A stretch of 59,281 nt of DNA from Kitasatospora sp. GP82 (GTDB lineage: Bacteria > Actinomycetota > Actinomycetes > Streptomycetales > Streptomycetaceae): positions 1-59,281 of the forward strand of contig NZ_JARZAJ010000040.1 of NCBI RefSeq assembly GCF_029892105.1. The letters run 5' to 3'. The position numbers were made by a program, and so were the translations under genes. The first letter of the stretch is position 1; each line of letters opens with the position of its first letter. The notes under the pieces are model-generated. The model was not told where the DNA came from. It saw only the letters and a program-made list of their open reading frames with translations, and ran no database searches. This document shows positions 25,037 through 32,974 of the stretch, piece after piece.

Positions 25037-25285
25037 GAGGACCTCCGCCGAGACTCGGGCCAGGCCGCTGACCAGCCGCTGGGTCAGCCCAATCTAGCGG
25101 CGTCCGGGCCGATCCCCGTGTTTGCCGCGTCGGGCGCCGTCGGCGTGGGCTCCGGCTTCCGGCGGCGGGCCCTTGCTCCCAGTGCGGCCGTTCGTTCTCG
25201 GTACCGGCGCTTGCCGTTGGGGCGGGCGCTGCCCCGTGAGCCTGCGAGCCCCCCGACCCCGCGTAGCGGGTGGCGCGGGCAGCGC

Positions 25286-25546
25286 CTACTGGCCGTCGCT
25301 CTCCCCGTACGGTTCCTGGGGGCGGGCGGGGACCGGGCGCAGCGAGCGAAGGCCCCGGGCCACCACAAAGGCGCGCCGGGCCGCCTCCACCAGGCCGCCG
25401 GAGGCGGGGCGGGCCGTCGCGGAGGTCGTGACCGAGGTGCGCTGGCTCGGAACGAGACCGGTGACGGGCCGGGTGGTCTGCGCGGTCTGCGTCATCCCGT
25501 CCTCCTCTTCAGTGATCGTGCCCTGGGGCGTGGTGGTCTGCGGCAT
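25286..25546 (-). CDS. Small hypothetical protein with two good start sites
   Basis: 86 residues, not recognised, Thr- and Arg-rich with no membrane segment. ATG 25546 is preceded by GGGGAGG at six nt spacing. An internal ATG 16 codons later (MTQTAQTTRP) also has an AGGAGG at good distance, so two isoforms are possible. The C-terminal half (GLVEAARRAFVVARGLRSL) could form an amphipathic helix. It stands alone. The 360-bp gap that follows (25547-25906) holds only a tandem repeat and no recognisable gene. Confidence 0.6.
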   Translation of the reverse strand: MPQTTTPQGTITEEEDGMTQTAQTTRPVTGLVPSQRTSVTTSATARPASGGLVEAARRAFVVARGLRSLRPVPARPQEPYGESDGQ

Positions 25547-25864
25547 GGTGTCCTCCCCAGCAGCGGGCTGCTGCTGACGGGATGTGGGCCGCCCGGATGC
25601 TACCTACCCCGGCTGACCGCAAGTGTGGCGGGTCGTCTGCGACGGTTCGGTCTCGAAATCCACCCGAATCCATACCGGCGCGCACCGGCCGCCCGGGCCG
25701 GTCTCGAACGGGTGTCCGGCCGGCTCGCGGCGCCGGCGGTGAGCGGGTAGCCGCCAGTGGGCGCGCAGGTGAACCCTCGCCGGTGAACCGCCCTGCGGAT
25801 CCGGCCTGTTCGCAACCCTGCGCCCTGCGACCCGCTCCGTCAACCCCCGCCGGAGCGGGGTTTC

Positions 25865-25896
25865 GGGCCGTCGGGCCGTCGGGCCGTCGGGCCGTC
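25865..25896. repeat. 8-bp tandem repeat, four copies
   Basis: GGGCCGTC repeats four times just beyond the stop codon of the TetR gene and continues into a partial fifth copy. Perfect copies suggest recent slippage. Confidence 0.85.
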
Positions 25897-25906
25897 GGGC
25901 CGGCCC

Positions 25907-26476
25907 TCAGGCCGTCGGCCAGGCCCGCAGCCCCTGGGTCAGGACGCCGATCAGCCGCTCCTGCGTCACGGTCAGGTCCTCTGCCAGCTGGAAGGCGCCG
26001 CTGGTGGAGAGCGAGGCGAAGCCGTGTGCCACGGAGCGCACCGTACGGGCCGCGTGGATCGCCTCCGAGCCCTCCAGGCCGTATCCGCGCAGCACCGCCA
26101 CGATCACGCCGACCAGCCGGGCCGCCGCGTGCTGCAACTCCGGCTCCTCCTGCGGGGCCTGCGGCAGGGCCGCGTACCGGCGGGGGTGGCGGCGCGCGTA
26201 GTCCAGGTAGGCCCGCAGCAGCGCCTCGGTCGCCTCGTCCCGGCTCCTTCCCTGCACCGCGGTGCTGAGCTGCTCGGCGAGTTCCTCGGTGACCCGGACG
26301 GCGATCAGGCGGCGCAGTTCGGTCAGGCCGCCGCTGACGTGCTTGTAGAGGGACGGGGTGGCGACGCCCGCGCGGGCGGCGACGGCGGCCAGGGTGAGGG
26401 CCTCGGGGCCCTGCTCGTCGATCAGTTCAAGGGCATGGCCGACGACGGCGGCGGGGGTGAGTCCGACCCTGGGCAT
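25907..26476 (-). CDS. TetR-family transcriptional regulator
   Basis: 189 residues. The N-terminal helix-turn-helix is ALELIDEQGPEALTLAAVAA, then RAGVATPSLYKHVSGGLTEL (about residues 15-60). The C-terminal domain has the WHG-type signature of TetR proteins (YARRHPRRYAALPQAP, VRSVAHGFASLSTSGAF). It immediately follows, with a 1-bp overlap, the remnant of an alpha/beta hydrolase gene, so it was the second gene of that operon. The 20-bp palindrome upstream of the operon is its probable operator. Confidence 0.88.
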   Translation of the reverse strand: MPRVGLTPAAVVGHALELIDEQGPEALTLAAVAARAGVATPSLYKHVSGGLTELRRLIAVRVTEELAEQLSTAVQGRSRDEATEALLRAYLDYARRHPRRYAALPQAPQEEPELQHAAARLVGVIVAVLRGYGLEGSEAIHAARTVRSVAHGFASLSTSGAFQLAEDLTVTQERLIGVLTQGLRAWPTA

Positions 26477-26830
26477 CAGGCGACCTCGTGCAGGAAGGGG
26501 AGCAGGGCGTCGGCGGTGGCCTGGGGGAACTCCGCCATGGGGTAGTGCCCGGCACCGTCGATCATCACCTTACGGCCCTTCAGCGCCGCCGCCTGCCGGT
26601 CGGCCAGTGCGGCCGGGTCGGGGAAGTCGATGTCCTTGCTGCCCATGATCACCAGCGCGGGGCAGCGTACGGCCGCGGCCAGCCCCACCGCTGCGGAGTC
26701 GCCCCCGAGCTGGCCCCGGGTGGCGGTCTTCCGGCCGGGGGTGCGCACCCGTTCCGGCGCCGCTGTCGTCGAACGCGATCCGGCCTCCAGGGACGTCGAG
26801 GTACTGGGTGGTGACGGTGCTGTCGGACAT
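26476..26830 (-). pseudogene. Alpha/beta-hydrolase gene with internal deletion
   Basis: The first ~26 codons (MSDSTVTTQYLDVPGGRIAF, frame ending 26830) match the N-terminus of alpha/beta hydrolases. The last ~88 codons (AVRCPALVIMGSKDIDFPDP, then GAGHYPMAEFPQ) match the C-terminus with the catalytic His in GAGHYPM. These lie in a different frame, joined near 26755. The nucleophile elbow (GxSxG) and about 150 middle residues are missing. This is a deletion remnant, not a sequencing slip. The flanking promoter and TetR gene are intact. Confidence 0.8.
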
Positions 26831-26858
26831 GGCCTGCCTCCTCGGTGGCCGTTCCCTG

Positions 26859-26878
26859 TAGCCATAAAGCTATGGCTA
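26859..26878. promoter_or_regulatory. TetR-type operator palindrome
   Basis: TAGCCATA-AAGC-TATGGCTA is a perfect 8-4-8 palindrome 28 bp upstream of the hydrolase/TetR start, in the divergent region shared with the tautomerase gene. It is A/T-rich against a G/C background, in size and position a classic TetR autoregulatory site. Confidence 0.7.
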
Positions 26879-26910
26879 ATAGCCTTAGGCGTCAAGGAGG
26901 TCCGCGGGGC

Positions 26911-26937
26911 TTCGCAGGACTTCGCAGGACTTCGCAG
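26911..26937. repeat. 10-bp repeat, three copies, in the tautomerase promoter
   Basis: TTCGCAGGAC, TTCGCAGGAC and TTCGCAG follow one another at exact 10-bp spacing about 50 bp upstream of the tautomerase ATG. One helical turn per unit would put all copies on one face of the DNA. Confidence 0.75.
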
Positions 26938-26987
26938 CGTGTGCTGTACGGTGCGGCTGTCTGTGGGACCCGAGCCGAGGAGTCGTC

Positions 26988-27191
26988 ATGCCGTTCATCA
27001 GCGTCAAGCAGCTGGCCGGTCGCACCGAGGAGCAGAGGGCCGAGATCGCCCGCGAGCTCACCGAGACCTACGCCCGGGTCACCGGCGTGAAGCCGGAGAA
27101 CATCTGGGTGGCGATCGAGGAGGTCCCGACCGAGAACTGGGCGATCGCCGGTGTCACCTTCGCCGAGAAGGCCCGTCGGGCGCAGGGCTGA
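26988..27191 (+). CDS. 4-oxalocrotonate tautomerase family protein
   Basis: 67-residue protein MPFISVKQLAGRTEEQRAEI. Pro2 becomes the catalytic N-terminal proline after Met removal, as in 4-oxalocrotonate tautomerase, and the length is that of a single beta-alpha-beta subunit that assembles as a hexamer. The IWVAIEEVPTENWAIAG segment is the conserved C-terminal beta-hairpin region. The start is preceded by CCGAGGAGTC (AGGAG). It is divergent from the hydrolase remnant/TetR operon and may be co-regulated by the palindrome between them. Confidence 0.88.
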   Translation: MPFISVKQLAGRTEEQRAEIARELTETYARVTGVKPENIWVAIEEVPTENWAIAGVTFAEKARRAQG

Positions 27192-27342
27192 TCTCGGCGG
27201 ACATCACGGGCCGTCATGGGGCGAGCTGGCCAATCGTCACAAATCGCCCATTGCACCCCAGGAAGCCAGGACTGCACCATTCGAGCAGCTTGGAATCATG
27301 GGCTTCTCGGATTAACGTTTGATAACGCAGCGCGGTCGGCAA

Positions 27343-27506
27343 CGCCGTACCCGAACGGCACCGTGCGCCGTCGCCCAATCCCTCAAGGCCCGCCCAAGGC
27401 GGGCTCGGGAGCCGGGGAACCACGTTCCTTGGGGTGAATCGAGTGGGCCCCGGCCCGCCCGTAGGAGACCTTCCTGCTCCGAACCCGTCAGCTAACCCGG
27501 TCGGCG
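27343..27506 (+). promoter_or_regulatory. c-di-AMP (ydaO/yuaA) riboswitch
   Basis: The 5' leader of the M23 peptidase gene carries the conserved ydaO elements in order: GGGGAACCACG (27416 onward), GGGGTGAATC (27431-27440), CCGTAGGAGACCTTCCTG, then CCGAACCCGTCAGCTAACCC (27478-27498). A closing stem is formed by CGCCGTACC (27343-27351) with GGTCGGCG (27499-27506). In actinobacteria this riboswitch senses c-di-AMP and typically lowers expression of cell-wall hydrolases. It ends 27 nt before the start codon and just before the ribosome binding site. Confidence 0.9.
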
Positions 27507-27532
27507 CGAAGGAAGGAAAGGAGCGCGCCCCC

Positions 27533-28369
27533 GTGGCGTCCTTGTCGCACACCCCCGTGAACCTCGGGATCGGCACCCAGCTGCTCGAACTCCCCCAGGA
27601 GCAGGCCGCACCGGCTGACGGGGCCGCCCGGCACCGGATGCCCCGCCAGCCGCGCAGCGGATCCCTGCTCGGAGTGACCGCGATGGCCGCCGGTCTCGGC
27701 GCCACCAGCCTCGCCGCCGCCGGATCGGCCGCCGCTGCCACCGTCGCGCAGCCGCCCGCCGCAGCTCCGGCGCTCTCCGCACCTGACACGGCCTCGGACC
27801 GTGTTCTGTCCGCCGACCCCGGACTCGCCCTCGCCGCGCGGATCCAGCAGCAGGCCGACGGCCAGCACACCACCGCCGAGGAGTCCGCCCGGCTGGCCGC
27901 CGCCCAGGAGGCCGAGGCCAAGCGGGCCGCCCAGCAGACGGAGGCCGAAGCCGAGGCCGAGCGCGCCCGGCTCGGCACCCTCACCCTGCCGACCAGCGAC
28001 TACACGCTCACCGCGCACTTCGCCCAGTCCGGTTCGCACTGGGCCCACCTGCACACCGGCCTCGACTTCGCCGCCCCGACCGGCACCCCCGTCACCGCTC
28101 TCGGCACGGGCAGGGTCACCTCAGCCGGCTGGTCCGGCGCGTACGGGTACCGGGTGATCCAGACCCTGCCCGACAGCACCGAGATCTGGTACTGCCACCT
28201 CTCCGCGATCTCCGCAGCCTCCGGCGAGGTCGCCCCGGGCACCGTGCTCGGCAAGGTCGGTGCCACCGGCAACGTCACCGGGCCGCACCTGCACCTGGAG
28301 GTCCGCCCCGACGGCGGAGCCCCGATCGACCCGCTGAGCTGGCTCCAGGCCCACGGCCTCCAGCCGTAG
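27533..28369 (+). CDS. Secreted M23 metallopeptidase (peptidoglycan hydrolase)
   Basis: 278-residue cell-wall endopeptidase. A long basic N-terminus leads to a signal segment (LLGVTAMAAGLGATSLAAAG). A Glu/Ala-rich helical stalk follows (EESARLAAAQEAEAKRAAQQ), then the M23 domain. Zn ligands are visible in HTGLDFAAP (H-x3-D) and HLHLEV (HxH), with the VGATGNVTGPHLHLEV signature of LytM. GTG 27533 is chosen because AAGGAG lies about ten nt upstream; the longer ORF would translate the riboswitch. Expression is presumably controlled by c-di-AMP. Confidence 0.9.
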   Translation: MASLSHTPVNLGIGTQLLELPQEQAAPADGAARHRMPRQPRSGSLLGVTAMAAGLGATSLAAAGSAAAATVAQPPAAAPALSAPDTASDRVLSADPGLALAARIQQQADGQHTTAEESARLAAAQEAEAKRAAQQTEAEAEAERARLGTLTLPTSDYTLTAHFAQSGSHWAHLHTGLDFAAPTGTPVTALGTGRVTSAGWSGAYGYRVIQTLPDSTEIWYCHLSAISAASGEVAPGTVLGKVGATGNVTGPHLHLEVRPDGGAPIDPLSWLQAHGLQP

Positions 28370-28376
28370 CCCGGCG

Positions 28377-28612
28377 GCGCGGGGAACTTCGATCACGCGC
28401 CCGACCATGCACCCCCTGAGGGCGCCGGGAACTGCGCGGAAATCCCCGCACCATGGAGCAGTTCAGGCACGTGCCGGGCCATGCACCACCTCAGGGGCGC
28501 GGGGAACTGCGCGAATCAGGGGGCGGGGAACTGCGCGAAAAACCCCACACCTTCACGCAGCTCGGGCACGCGTCCGACCGTGCACCCCCTTCGGGACAGT
28601 GCACGGTCGACC
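28377..28612 (+). repeat. Cluster of streptomycete intergenic repeats
   Basis: Four versions of a GGGGCGCGGGGAACTGCGCG-type element occur at about 28377, 28421, 28491 and 28519. They alternate with a second conserved piece, (A)CCATGCACC(C/A)CCT (also 28578, ACCGTGCACCCCCT). Together they make two or three tandem imperfect units in the gap after the M23 gene. The family is dispersed in Streptomyces genomes; each copy can form hairpins. No coding capacity is credible here. Confidence 0.8.
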
Positions 28613-28621
28613 GGGCTGCGA

Positions 28622-29599
28622 TCAGGACTCCGACTCCGCCTCCGACTCCGCCTCCGCCTCCGCCTCCGCCTCCGCCTCCGCCTCCGCCTCCGCCTCCGCC
28701 TCCGCCTCCGCCTCCGCCTCCGCCTCCGCCTCCGCCTCCGCCTCGGTGCTCGCCAGGTACTCCTCGATCTCCTCGGTGCCCGGCTCGGGTGCCAGGTCCT
28801 GGTACTCCGCCACCAGCAGCTCGGGCAACCCCGGCACCGTCCACTCGCCGCACAGCCGCAGAGCCTCTGCCGCCACCACCGCCTCAAAGCCCTCGAAGTC
28901 GCCCGAGAGCTCCTCGGGCATCGGCAGCCCAAGCGCGTTCAGACCGGCCAGATTGCGGTAACTGCGCTGCATCAGACGGTTCTCCAGGAGCATCCGGGCG
29001 CCGTCCGTGGCCATGCCGACCGACAGCATCCGGGCCCGGTTCCACCCCTCGTCCCCCTGGACGGGCTCCAGCAGCCCCTGCTCCTCCAGCCAGGCGAAGC
29101 ACGCCACCCGCTGATCCTCCGTCAGCTCCCGGAAGTCGTCCAGCCAGGCCCGCACGGCCGCCTGGTCGGAGGTGTCCACACCGTCCGCGCGCAGCAGCAG
29201 TGTGTAGAGCCGGGGCCAGGTCACCAGGTGCGGGCGCCGCAGCAGGTCGCAGAGCAGCTCGCCCTGCCACTCCGCCTCGGCCTGCAGTTTCGCCTGCCGC
29301 TTGGCGTTCAGCCGCCTGCCGGCCCGCTGGTGGTCGATCAGCAGCCGCACCACCCGCCCGTACGCCTCCGGCTCGGTCGCGGGTTGCACATACAGGTACA
29401 GCCGCTCGTACAGCAGCTGCTCAAGCAGCGGCGAACTCAGCTCCGGGTAGCCGTCGTGCATCGGCGCGTCCCCGAGCTCCAGCAGGGTGAGCACCGTCCG
29501 CAGTGCCTCCTCGGGCACCGGCTCGTACCCGTGCTCGGCCGCCCAGGCGAGCAGGTCGGTGGTACGGGTACGAGGGGTGAGCTGCAGATCGTGGTTCAC
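28622..29599 (-). CDS. Hypothetical protein with Glu-Ala dipeptide repeat tail
   Basis: 325 residues, not recognised. The first 280 are a helical, Leu-rich globular domain beginning MNHDLQLTPRTRTTDLLAWA, without signal or membrane segment. The last ~45 are almost pure (Glu-Ala)n ending in Ser-Glu variants, encoded by a hexanucleotide microsatellite. The tail is strongly acidic and predicted to be a long single helix. Start ATG 29599. Its neighbours give no functional hint. Tail length should vary between strains. Confidence 0.8.
   Translation of the reverse strand: MNHDLQLTPRTRTTDLLAWAAEHGYEPVPEEALRTVLTLLELGDAPMHDGYPELSSPLLEQLLYERLYLYVQPATEPEAYGRVVRLLIDHQRAGRRLNAKRQAKLQAEAEWQGELLCDLLRRPHLVTWPRLYTLLLRADGVDTSDQAAVRAWLDDFRELTEDQRVACFAWLEEQGLLEPVQGDEGWNRARMLSVGMATDGARMLLENRLMQRSYRNLAGLNALGLPMPEELSGDFEGFEAVVAAEALRLCGEWTVPGLPELLVAEYQDLAPEPGTEEIEEYLASTEAEAEAEAEAEAEAEAEAEAEAEAEAEAEAEAESEAESES
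28651..28740. repeat. (CCTCCG)15 hexanucleotide microsatellite
   Basis: Fifteen perfect copies of CCTCCG, with four more degenerate copies (ACTCCG mixed) on the left from 28627 and CCTCGG on the right. It lies inside the coding region and stays in frame because the unit is six bases. Confidence 0.95.
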
Positions 29600-29754
29600 G
29601 CTACGTACCGTAGCCGGTGCGGCGGGAGCCCGGCGGCAGTGCGGGTGGCGTGCCCGGCGACCCGGTGACCGGTGAGCGTGTCCGGTGCCTCGGTGCTGCG
29701 GCCTCTCGGTGCTCCGGTCGGCCGGTGGGCGGCTCGGCTGTAGGGTCGGGCGGC

Positions 29755-30348
29755 ATGAAGCCTGAACCGGGACGGGCCGTGCTGCTGACCGGCCCGCGCC
29801 TCGCCATCCGCGAGTTCCACCACACTCCCGGCGACGTGGATGCCCTGCACGCCGTCTTCGGTGACCCGGAGACCGCCAGGTACCTGCCCTTCGAACCGCG
29901 CGACCGCGAGACCTGTGCCGACCAGATCGAGCTCTACATCGAGCAGGCAGAGGCGGACCCGCGCACCGCCTACCGCCTCGCCGTCACCGTGCTCGTCGAG
30001 GACGACCCGGAATACGCCGCCCCGATCGGCACCGCCGTCCTCGGCCTCGGCGAACACCGCTCGGCCACCATCGGGTACGCGCTGCGCCGCGACACCTGGG
30101 GCCGGGGGTATGCGAGTGAAATCACCGCCCTGCTGTGCGAGTTCGCCTTCGACGCCCTCGGCCTGCACCGCCTCGAGGCCCGGGTGGACCCGGAGAACGC
30201 CGCCTCCGTCCGGGTGCTCACCAAGGCCGGCTTCCAGTCCGAGGGCCGCATCCGGCACGACCTCTGCCTGCGCGGTACCTGGTACGACTCGCTGCTGTTC
30301 TCGCTGCTGGAGCACGAAAGGGTGGCGCCCGCTGGAGAGCGGAGGTAG
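29755..30348 (+). CDS. GNAT-family N-acetyltransferase
   Basis: 197-residue acetyltransferase of the RimJ/RimL type: RLAIREFHHTPGDVDALHAV, TIGYALRRDTWGRGYASEIT with the acetyl-CoA loop, HRLEARVDPENAASVRVLTK and AGFQSEGRIRHDLCLRGTWY. The final WYDSLLFSLL is typical. The substrate could be a protein N-terminus, an amino acid or an antibiotic. ATG 29755 agrees with family length; no strong ribosome site is visible. The region upstream (29600-29754) contains GCCGGTGCC-like repeats only. Confidence 0.88.
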   Translation: MKPEPGRAVLLTGPRLAIREFHHTPGDVDALHAVFGDPETARYLPFEPRDRETCADQIELYIEQAEADPRTAYRLAVTVLVEDDPEYAAPIGTAVLGLGEHRSATIGYALRRDTWGRGYASEITALLCEFAFDALGLHRLEARVDPENAASVRVLTKAGFQSEGRIRHDLCLRGTWYDSLLFSLLEHERVAPAGERR

Positions 30349-30448
30349 GGAGAACCCCACCACGAACTCGGCAGTGGGCTGCATACCGGTGGTCGCTGCG
30401 AACCGGCATCTTGGAGTCGTGAGCACGGACGACACCGAGGGGCCTGCA

Positions 30449-31171
30449 ATGACCAGCACCAGCATGGGTGGCACCACCCCCCTGCACCGCACCGACGCGT
30501 ACCCGCCGCAGCGCCGCGCCGGGCAGGCCGCGGCGTTCTGGCTGGCCCCGCTCGCGGGGTCCACCTGGCGGGAGGTCGGATTTGCGCTGACATCCCTGCC
30601 GATCAGGGTGCTCAGCTTCGGCTTCGCCGTCACCTTCTTCTCGGCGGGCCTCGGCTTGCTGGTCACCGCACTCGGCCTGCCGGTGCTGGCCCTGCTGCTC
30701 AGCGGCGCCCGGGGCTTCGGTGCCCTGGAGCGCCACCGGGCCCGCACGCTGCTCGCCACCGAAGTCGCGGGCCCGGCCCCGGTCCGCCCCGGCCGGCCCG
30801 GATTCTGGGGCGGCGTCACCGCACGGCTGGCCGACCCGGCGGGGTGGAAGGCGGTGCTCTACCAGGTGCTGATGTTCCCCTGGAGCGTGCTGAGTTTCGT
30901 CGTGCCGACGGTCTTCCTGGCGCTCGGCTGGTCGCTGGCGCTCTACCCCGCCTACCACTGGGTCTTTCCCCGGTATGTCGGCTGGCCCGGCCTCAGGCTG
31001 TTCGACTTCCGCAGCGGCAGCGGGCACTACGAGTACTTCATCAGTTCGCCGTGGCAGATCGCGGGCGTCTCGATACTCGGGTTCGTCCTGCTCTACCTCG
31101 CGGCGGGGCTGGTGCGTGCGATCAACAGCGTCAGCCGCGCCGCCATCCGGGGCCTGCTCTCCGACCGCTGA
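30449..31171 (+). CDS. Sensor-domain (PF13796-like) membrane protein
   Basis: 240 residues with four membrane segments: LTSLPIRVLSFGFAVTFFSA, GLGLLVTALGLPVLALLLSG, VLMFPWSVLSFVVPTVFLAL, and the C-terminal IAGVSILGFVLLYLAAGLV. The pattern FWLAPLAGSTWREVGFALTS at the start is that of the putative sensor domain found at the N-terminus of streptomycete histidine kinases. Here it stands alone without a kinase. ATG 30449 has GAGGGG six nt upstream; GTG 30419 in frame also has GGAG. It follows the acetyltransferase gene by about 100 bp. Confidence 0.75.
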   Translation: MTSTSMGGTTPLHRTDAYPPQRRAGQAAAFWLAPLAGSTWREVGFALTSLPIRVLSFGFAVTFFSAGLGLLVTALGLPVLALLLSGARGFGALERHRARTLLATEVAGPAPVRPGRPGFWGGVTARLADPAGWKAVLYQVLMFPWSVLSFVVPTVFLALGWSLALYPAYHWVFPRYVGWPGLRLFDFRSGSGHYEYFISSPWQIAGVSILGFVLLYLAAGLVRAINSVSRAAIRGLLSDR

Positions 31172-31363
31172 GCGGCCGACGCTTCCTCAGGCGGTGGGCG
31201 TGCACCTGTCGGAGTCCCAGGCCCCGGGCAGCGGACCGCTGACCACACGGTCGCTCGGTCGATGCGGCCGCTCGGTCGATGCGGCACGGTCGCTGCTCGG
31301 ATGCGGCCGACTGCTCATCATGGTCGGATGAAGCGGGCCGGACGCTGCCACCCGGGAGGTCCC

Positions 31364-31815
31364 GTGAGCCCGCCCGCCACACTGATCACCTCCCGTCCGC
31401 TCGACGAGCACTGCCAGCTCTTCGGCCTCACCCGCAGCGCGATCGGCGCCGTGCCCGGGCCCGTGCTGGACTGTCCCGGAGGCGCCGCCGACCTGGTCGC
31501 CGAGGCCCGTGAACCGGGCATCCGGGTGGTGGCCGCCGACCCGGCGTACGCGGGCCCGCACAACTGGCCGGACTGCTCGAACTGACCCGGGTCACCGCTC
31601 CCGGCGGCGAGGTCCGGATCTACCCGCTGTACGACGGTGGCGGCCGCCGCTGCCCGCACCTGGACGAGCTCCGCTCGGCGCTCGGGCGGCGGCAGATCGC
31701 CAGCGAGGTACGGGCCTTCCCGAGGGCGGGCGACGGGCTGACCCGGCGCGTACTGGTACTGCGTGCCGCAGACCACCGCCGTCGCCGACACCGCGTCAGC
31801 CAGCGGGCTGCCTGA
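31364..31815 (+). pseudogene. SAM-dependent methyltransferase gene with internal deletion
   Basis: GTG 31364 with GGGAGG upstream starts a protein whose first 65 residues (SRPLDEHCQLFGLTRSAIGA, VLDCPGGAADLVAEAREPG, VVAADPAYAG) are the N-terminus of a class-I methyltransferase, with motif I present. The frame then ends at 31585. From about 31562 another frame gives the matching C-terminus (GLLELTRVTAPGGEVRIYPL, then EVRAFPRAGDGLTRRVLVLR). Roughly 100 residues of the middle are absent. The 3' end overlaps the convergent gene by 20 bp. Confidence 0.75.
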
Positions 31816-32893
31816 CCTCGCCTGCGCCGGCCTCGGCCGCGACGGCCTGTCCCGCGCCCGCCTGTTCCACGCCGACGAGGGCAACCTGCTCGGCCGCAGC
31901 CCCGCCGCTCCCGCCGGTAGTCCCACCGCTCCCGCCGGTAGCTCCGCCCCTGGCCGGTTCGGCGGACGCCGCAAGCAGCTTGAGGATCTCCTCGCCGACC
32001 ACCCTGCGACGCGAGTACGGCGGTACGGCGGTCGGGTTGCGCAGCTTGTAGTCGACTGCCTCCCGCAGTGCCGCCTTCTCCTCGTCCGTCAGCGCGGTGC
32101 CGGTGGCGATCTCACGTGCGGCGAGCAGCGCCTGCAACAGCTCGAAGGGCGAGAGGTTGCGGTCGATCGCCCTGACGATCAGGTCGAGGTTGGTCGGGTC
32201 GGGCTTGCCCTGGAGGAGTGCGAGGGCCTGCACCCGCAGGCCCTCGACCCCGGTGTCGAACATCTTCCGCACCTCGGTCGGGGTGTAGTCCAGGCTGCTC
32301 GCCGAGGTCGAGGTCTGGCTCACCGAGTCGGCCAGGGTCTGCCGGTCGGCGGTGGACAGCGCCCGCGCCAGCAGCAGTCGGGTCAGCAGCCAGCCGGACA
32401 GGAACCCGAGCACGCTGAAGTAGACCACCACCGTGGCCACGAACCCCGCCGCACCGTTCTCGCCGCCGACCATCGGCGCCAGCGCGTCGCCCACCTGCCG
32501 CAGCCGGTGCGGCACCGCGCCGATCTGGGTGAGCCCGGCGCCGAGCAGGATCTTGGTCAGCCAGTCGGAGGCCTGCTCCAGGTTGGTGTTCGGCGCGTAG
32601 CTCGCGGTGGAGGTCGCGCTCAGATCGGTGGGGTGCGCCGCCGCACCGCTGGAGAGCAGACGCGGGATGCCGAAGAGAAAGCCGACCCCACCGCCGGCCG
32701 CCGTGGACATCGCCGCGACCAGCAGACCGCCGCCGAGGGTGCCCACCCAGTGACCGCTCGCCGCCGAGTACAGCACGAGCCCTGCCAGACCGGCCGCGAT
32801 CACACCGCCGAGGCCGAACCGAACCTCCGGCGCCAGCCCGCCTCCATACCGTGCGAACCCGCGCTTCGCCGCGATCCCACGCCCGACACCCAC
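31796..32893 (-). CDS. Hypothetical membrane protein
   Basis: 365 residues, unrecognised. Three membrane segments lie at about residues 25-45 (GLGGVIAAGLAGLVLY), 50-75 (GTLGGGLLVAAMSTAAGGGV) and 150-175 (FVATVVVYFSVLGFLSGWLL). The second is followed by GVGFLFGIPRLLSS, a nucleotide-loop-like but non-Walker stretch. The cytoplasmic C-terminal half has EVRKMFDTGVEGLRVQAL and a DUF-like helical domain, then an Ala/Gly-rich tail. GTG 32893 is chosen because GGGGAGG stands six nt upstream; ATG 32950 would add 19 residues without support. Confidence 0.7.
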   Translation of the reverse strand: MGVGRGIAAKRGFARYGGGLAPEVRFGLGGVIAAGLAGLVLYSAASGHWVGTLGGGLLVAAMSTAAGGGVGFLFGIPRLLSSGAAAHPTDLSATSTASYAPNTNLEQASDWLTKILLGAGLTQIGAVPHRLRQVGDALAPMVGGENGAAGFVATVVVYFSVLGFLSGWLLTRLLLARALSTADRQTLADSVSQTSTSASSLDYTPTEVRKMFDTGVEGLRVQALALLQGKPDPTNLDLIVRAIDRNLSPFELLQALLAAREIATGTALTDEEKAALREAVDYKLRNPTAVPPYSRRRVVGEEILKLLAASAEPARGGATGGSGGTTGGSGGAAAEQVALVGVEQAGAGQAVAAEAGAGEVRQPAG

Positions 32894-32974
32894 CGACGGC
32901 CTCCCCGAATCACCCGCTTGGTGGCAGCGACTGTAGCGGGGCACCGCCACGGCCCGACAGGGAGTGCGGCGAGC

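Noticed and set aside
28377..28612. CRISPR-like array
   Set aside because: Repeats are unequal, spacers are absent or themselves repeated, and no cas genes occur; it is a dispersed intergenic repeat family.
28481..29668. Long plus-strand frame through the hexanucleotide repeat
   Set aside because: Its Leu-Arg run is the antisense reading of the Glu-Ala microsatellite; the minus-strand gene has a proper non-repetitive domain.
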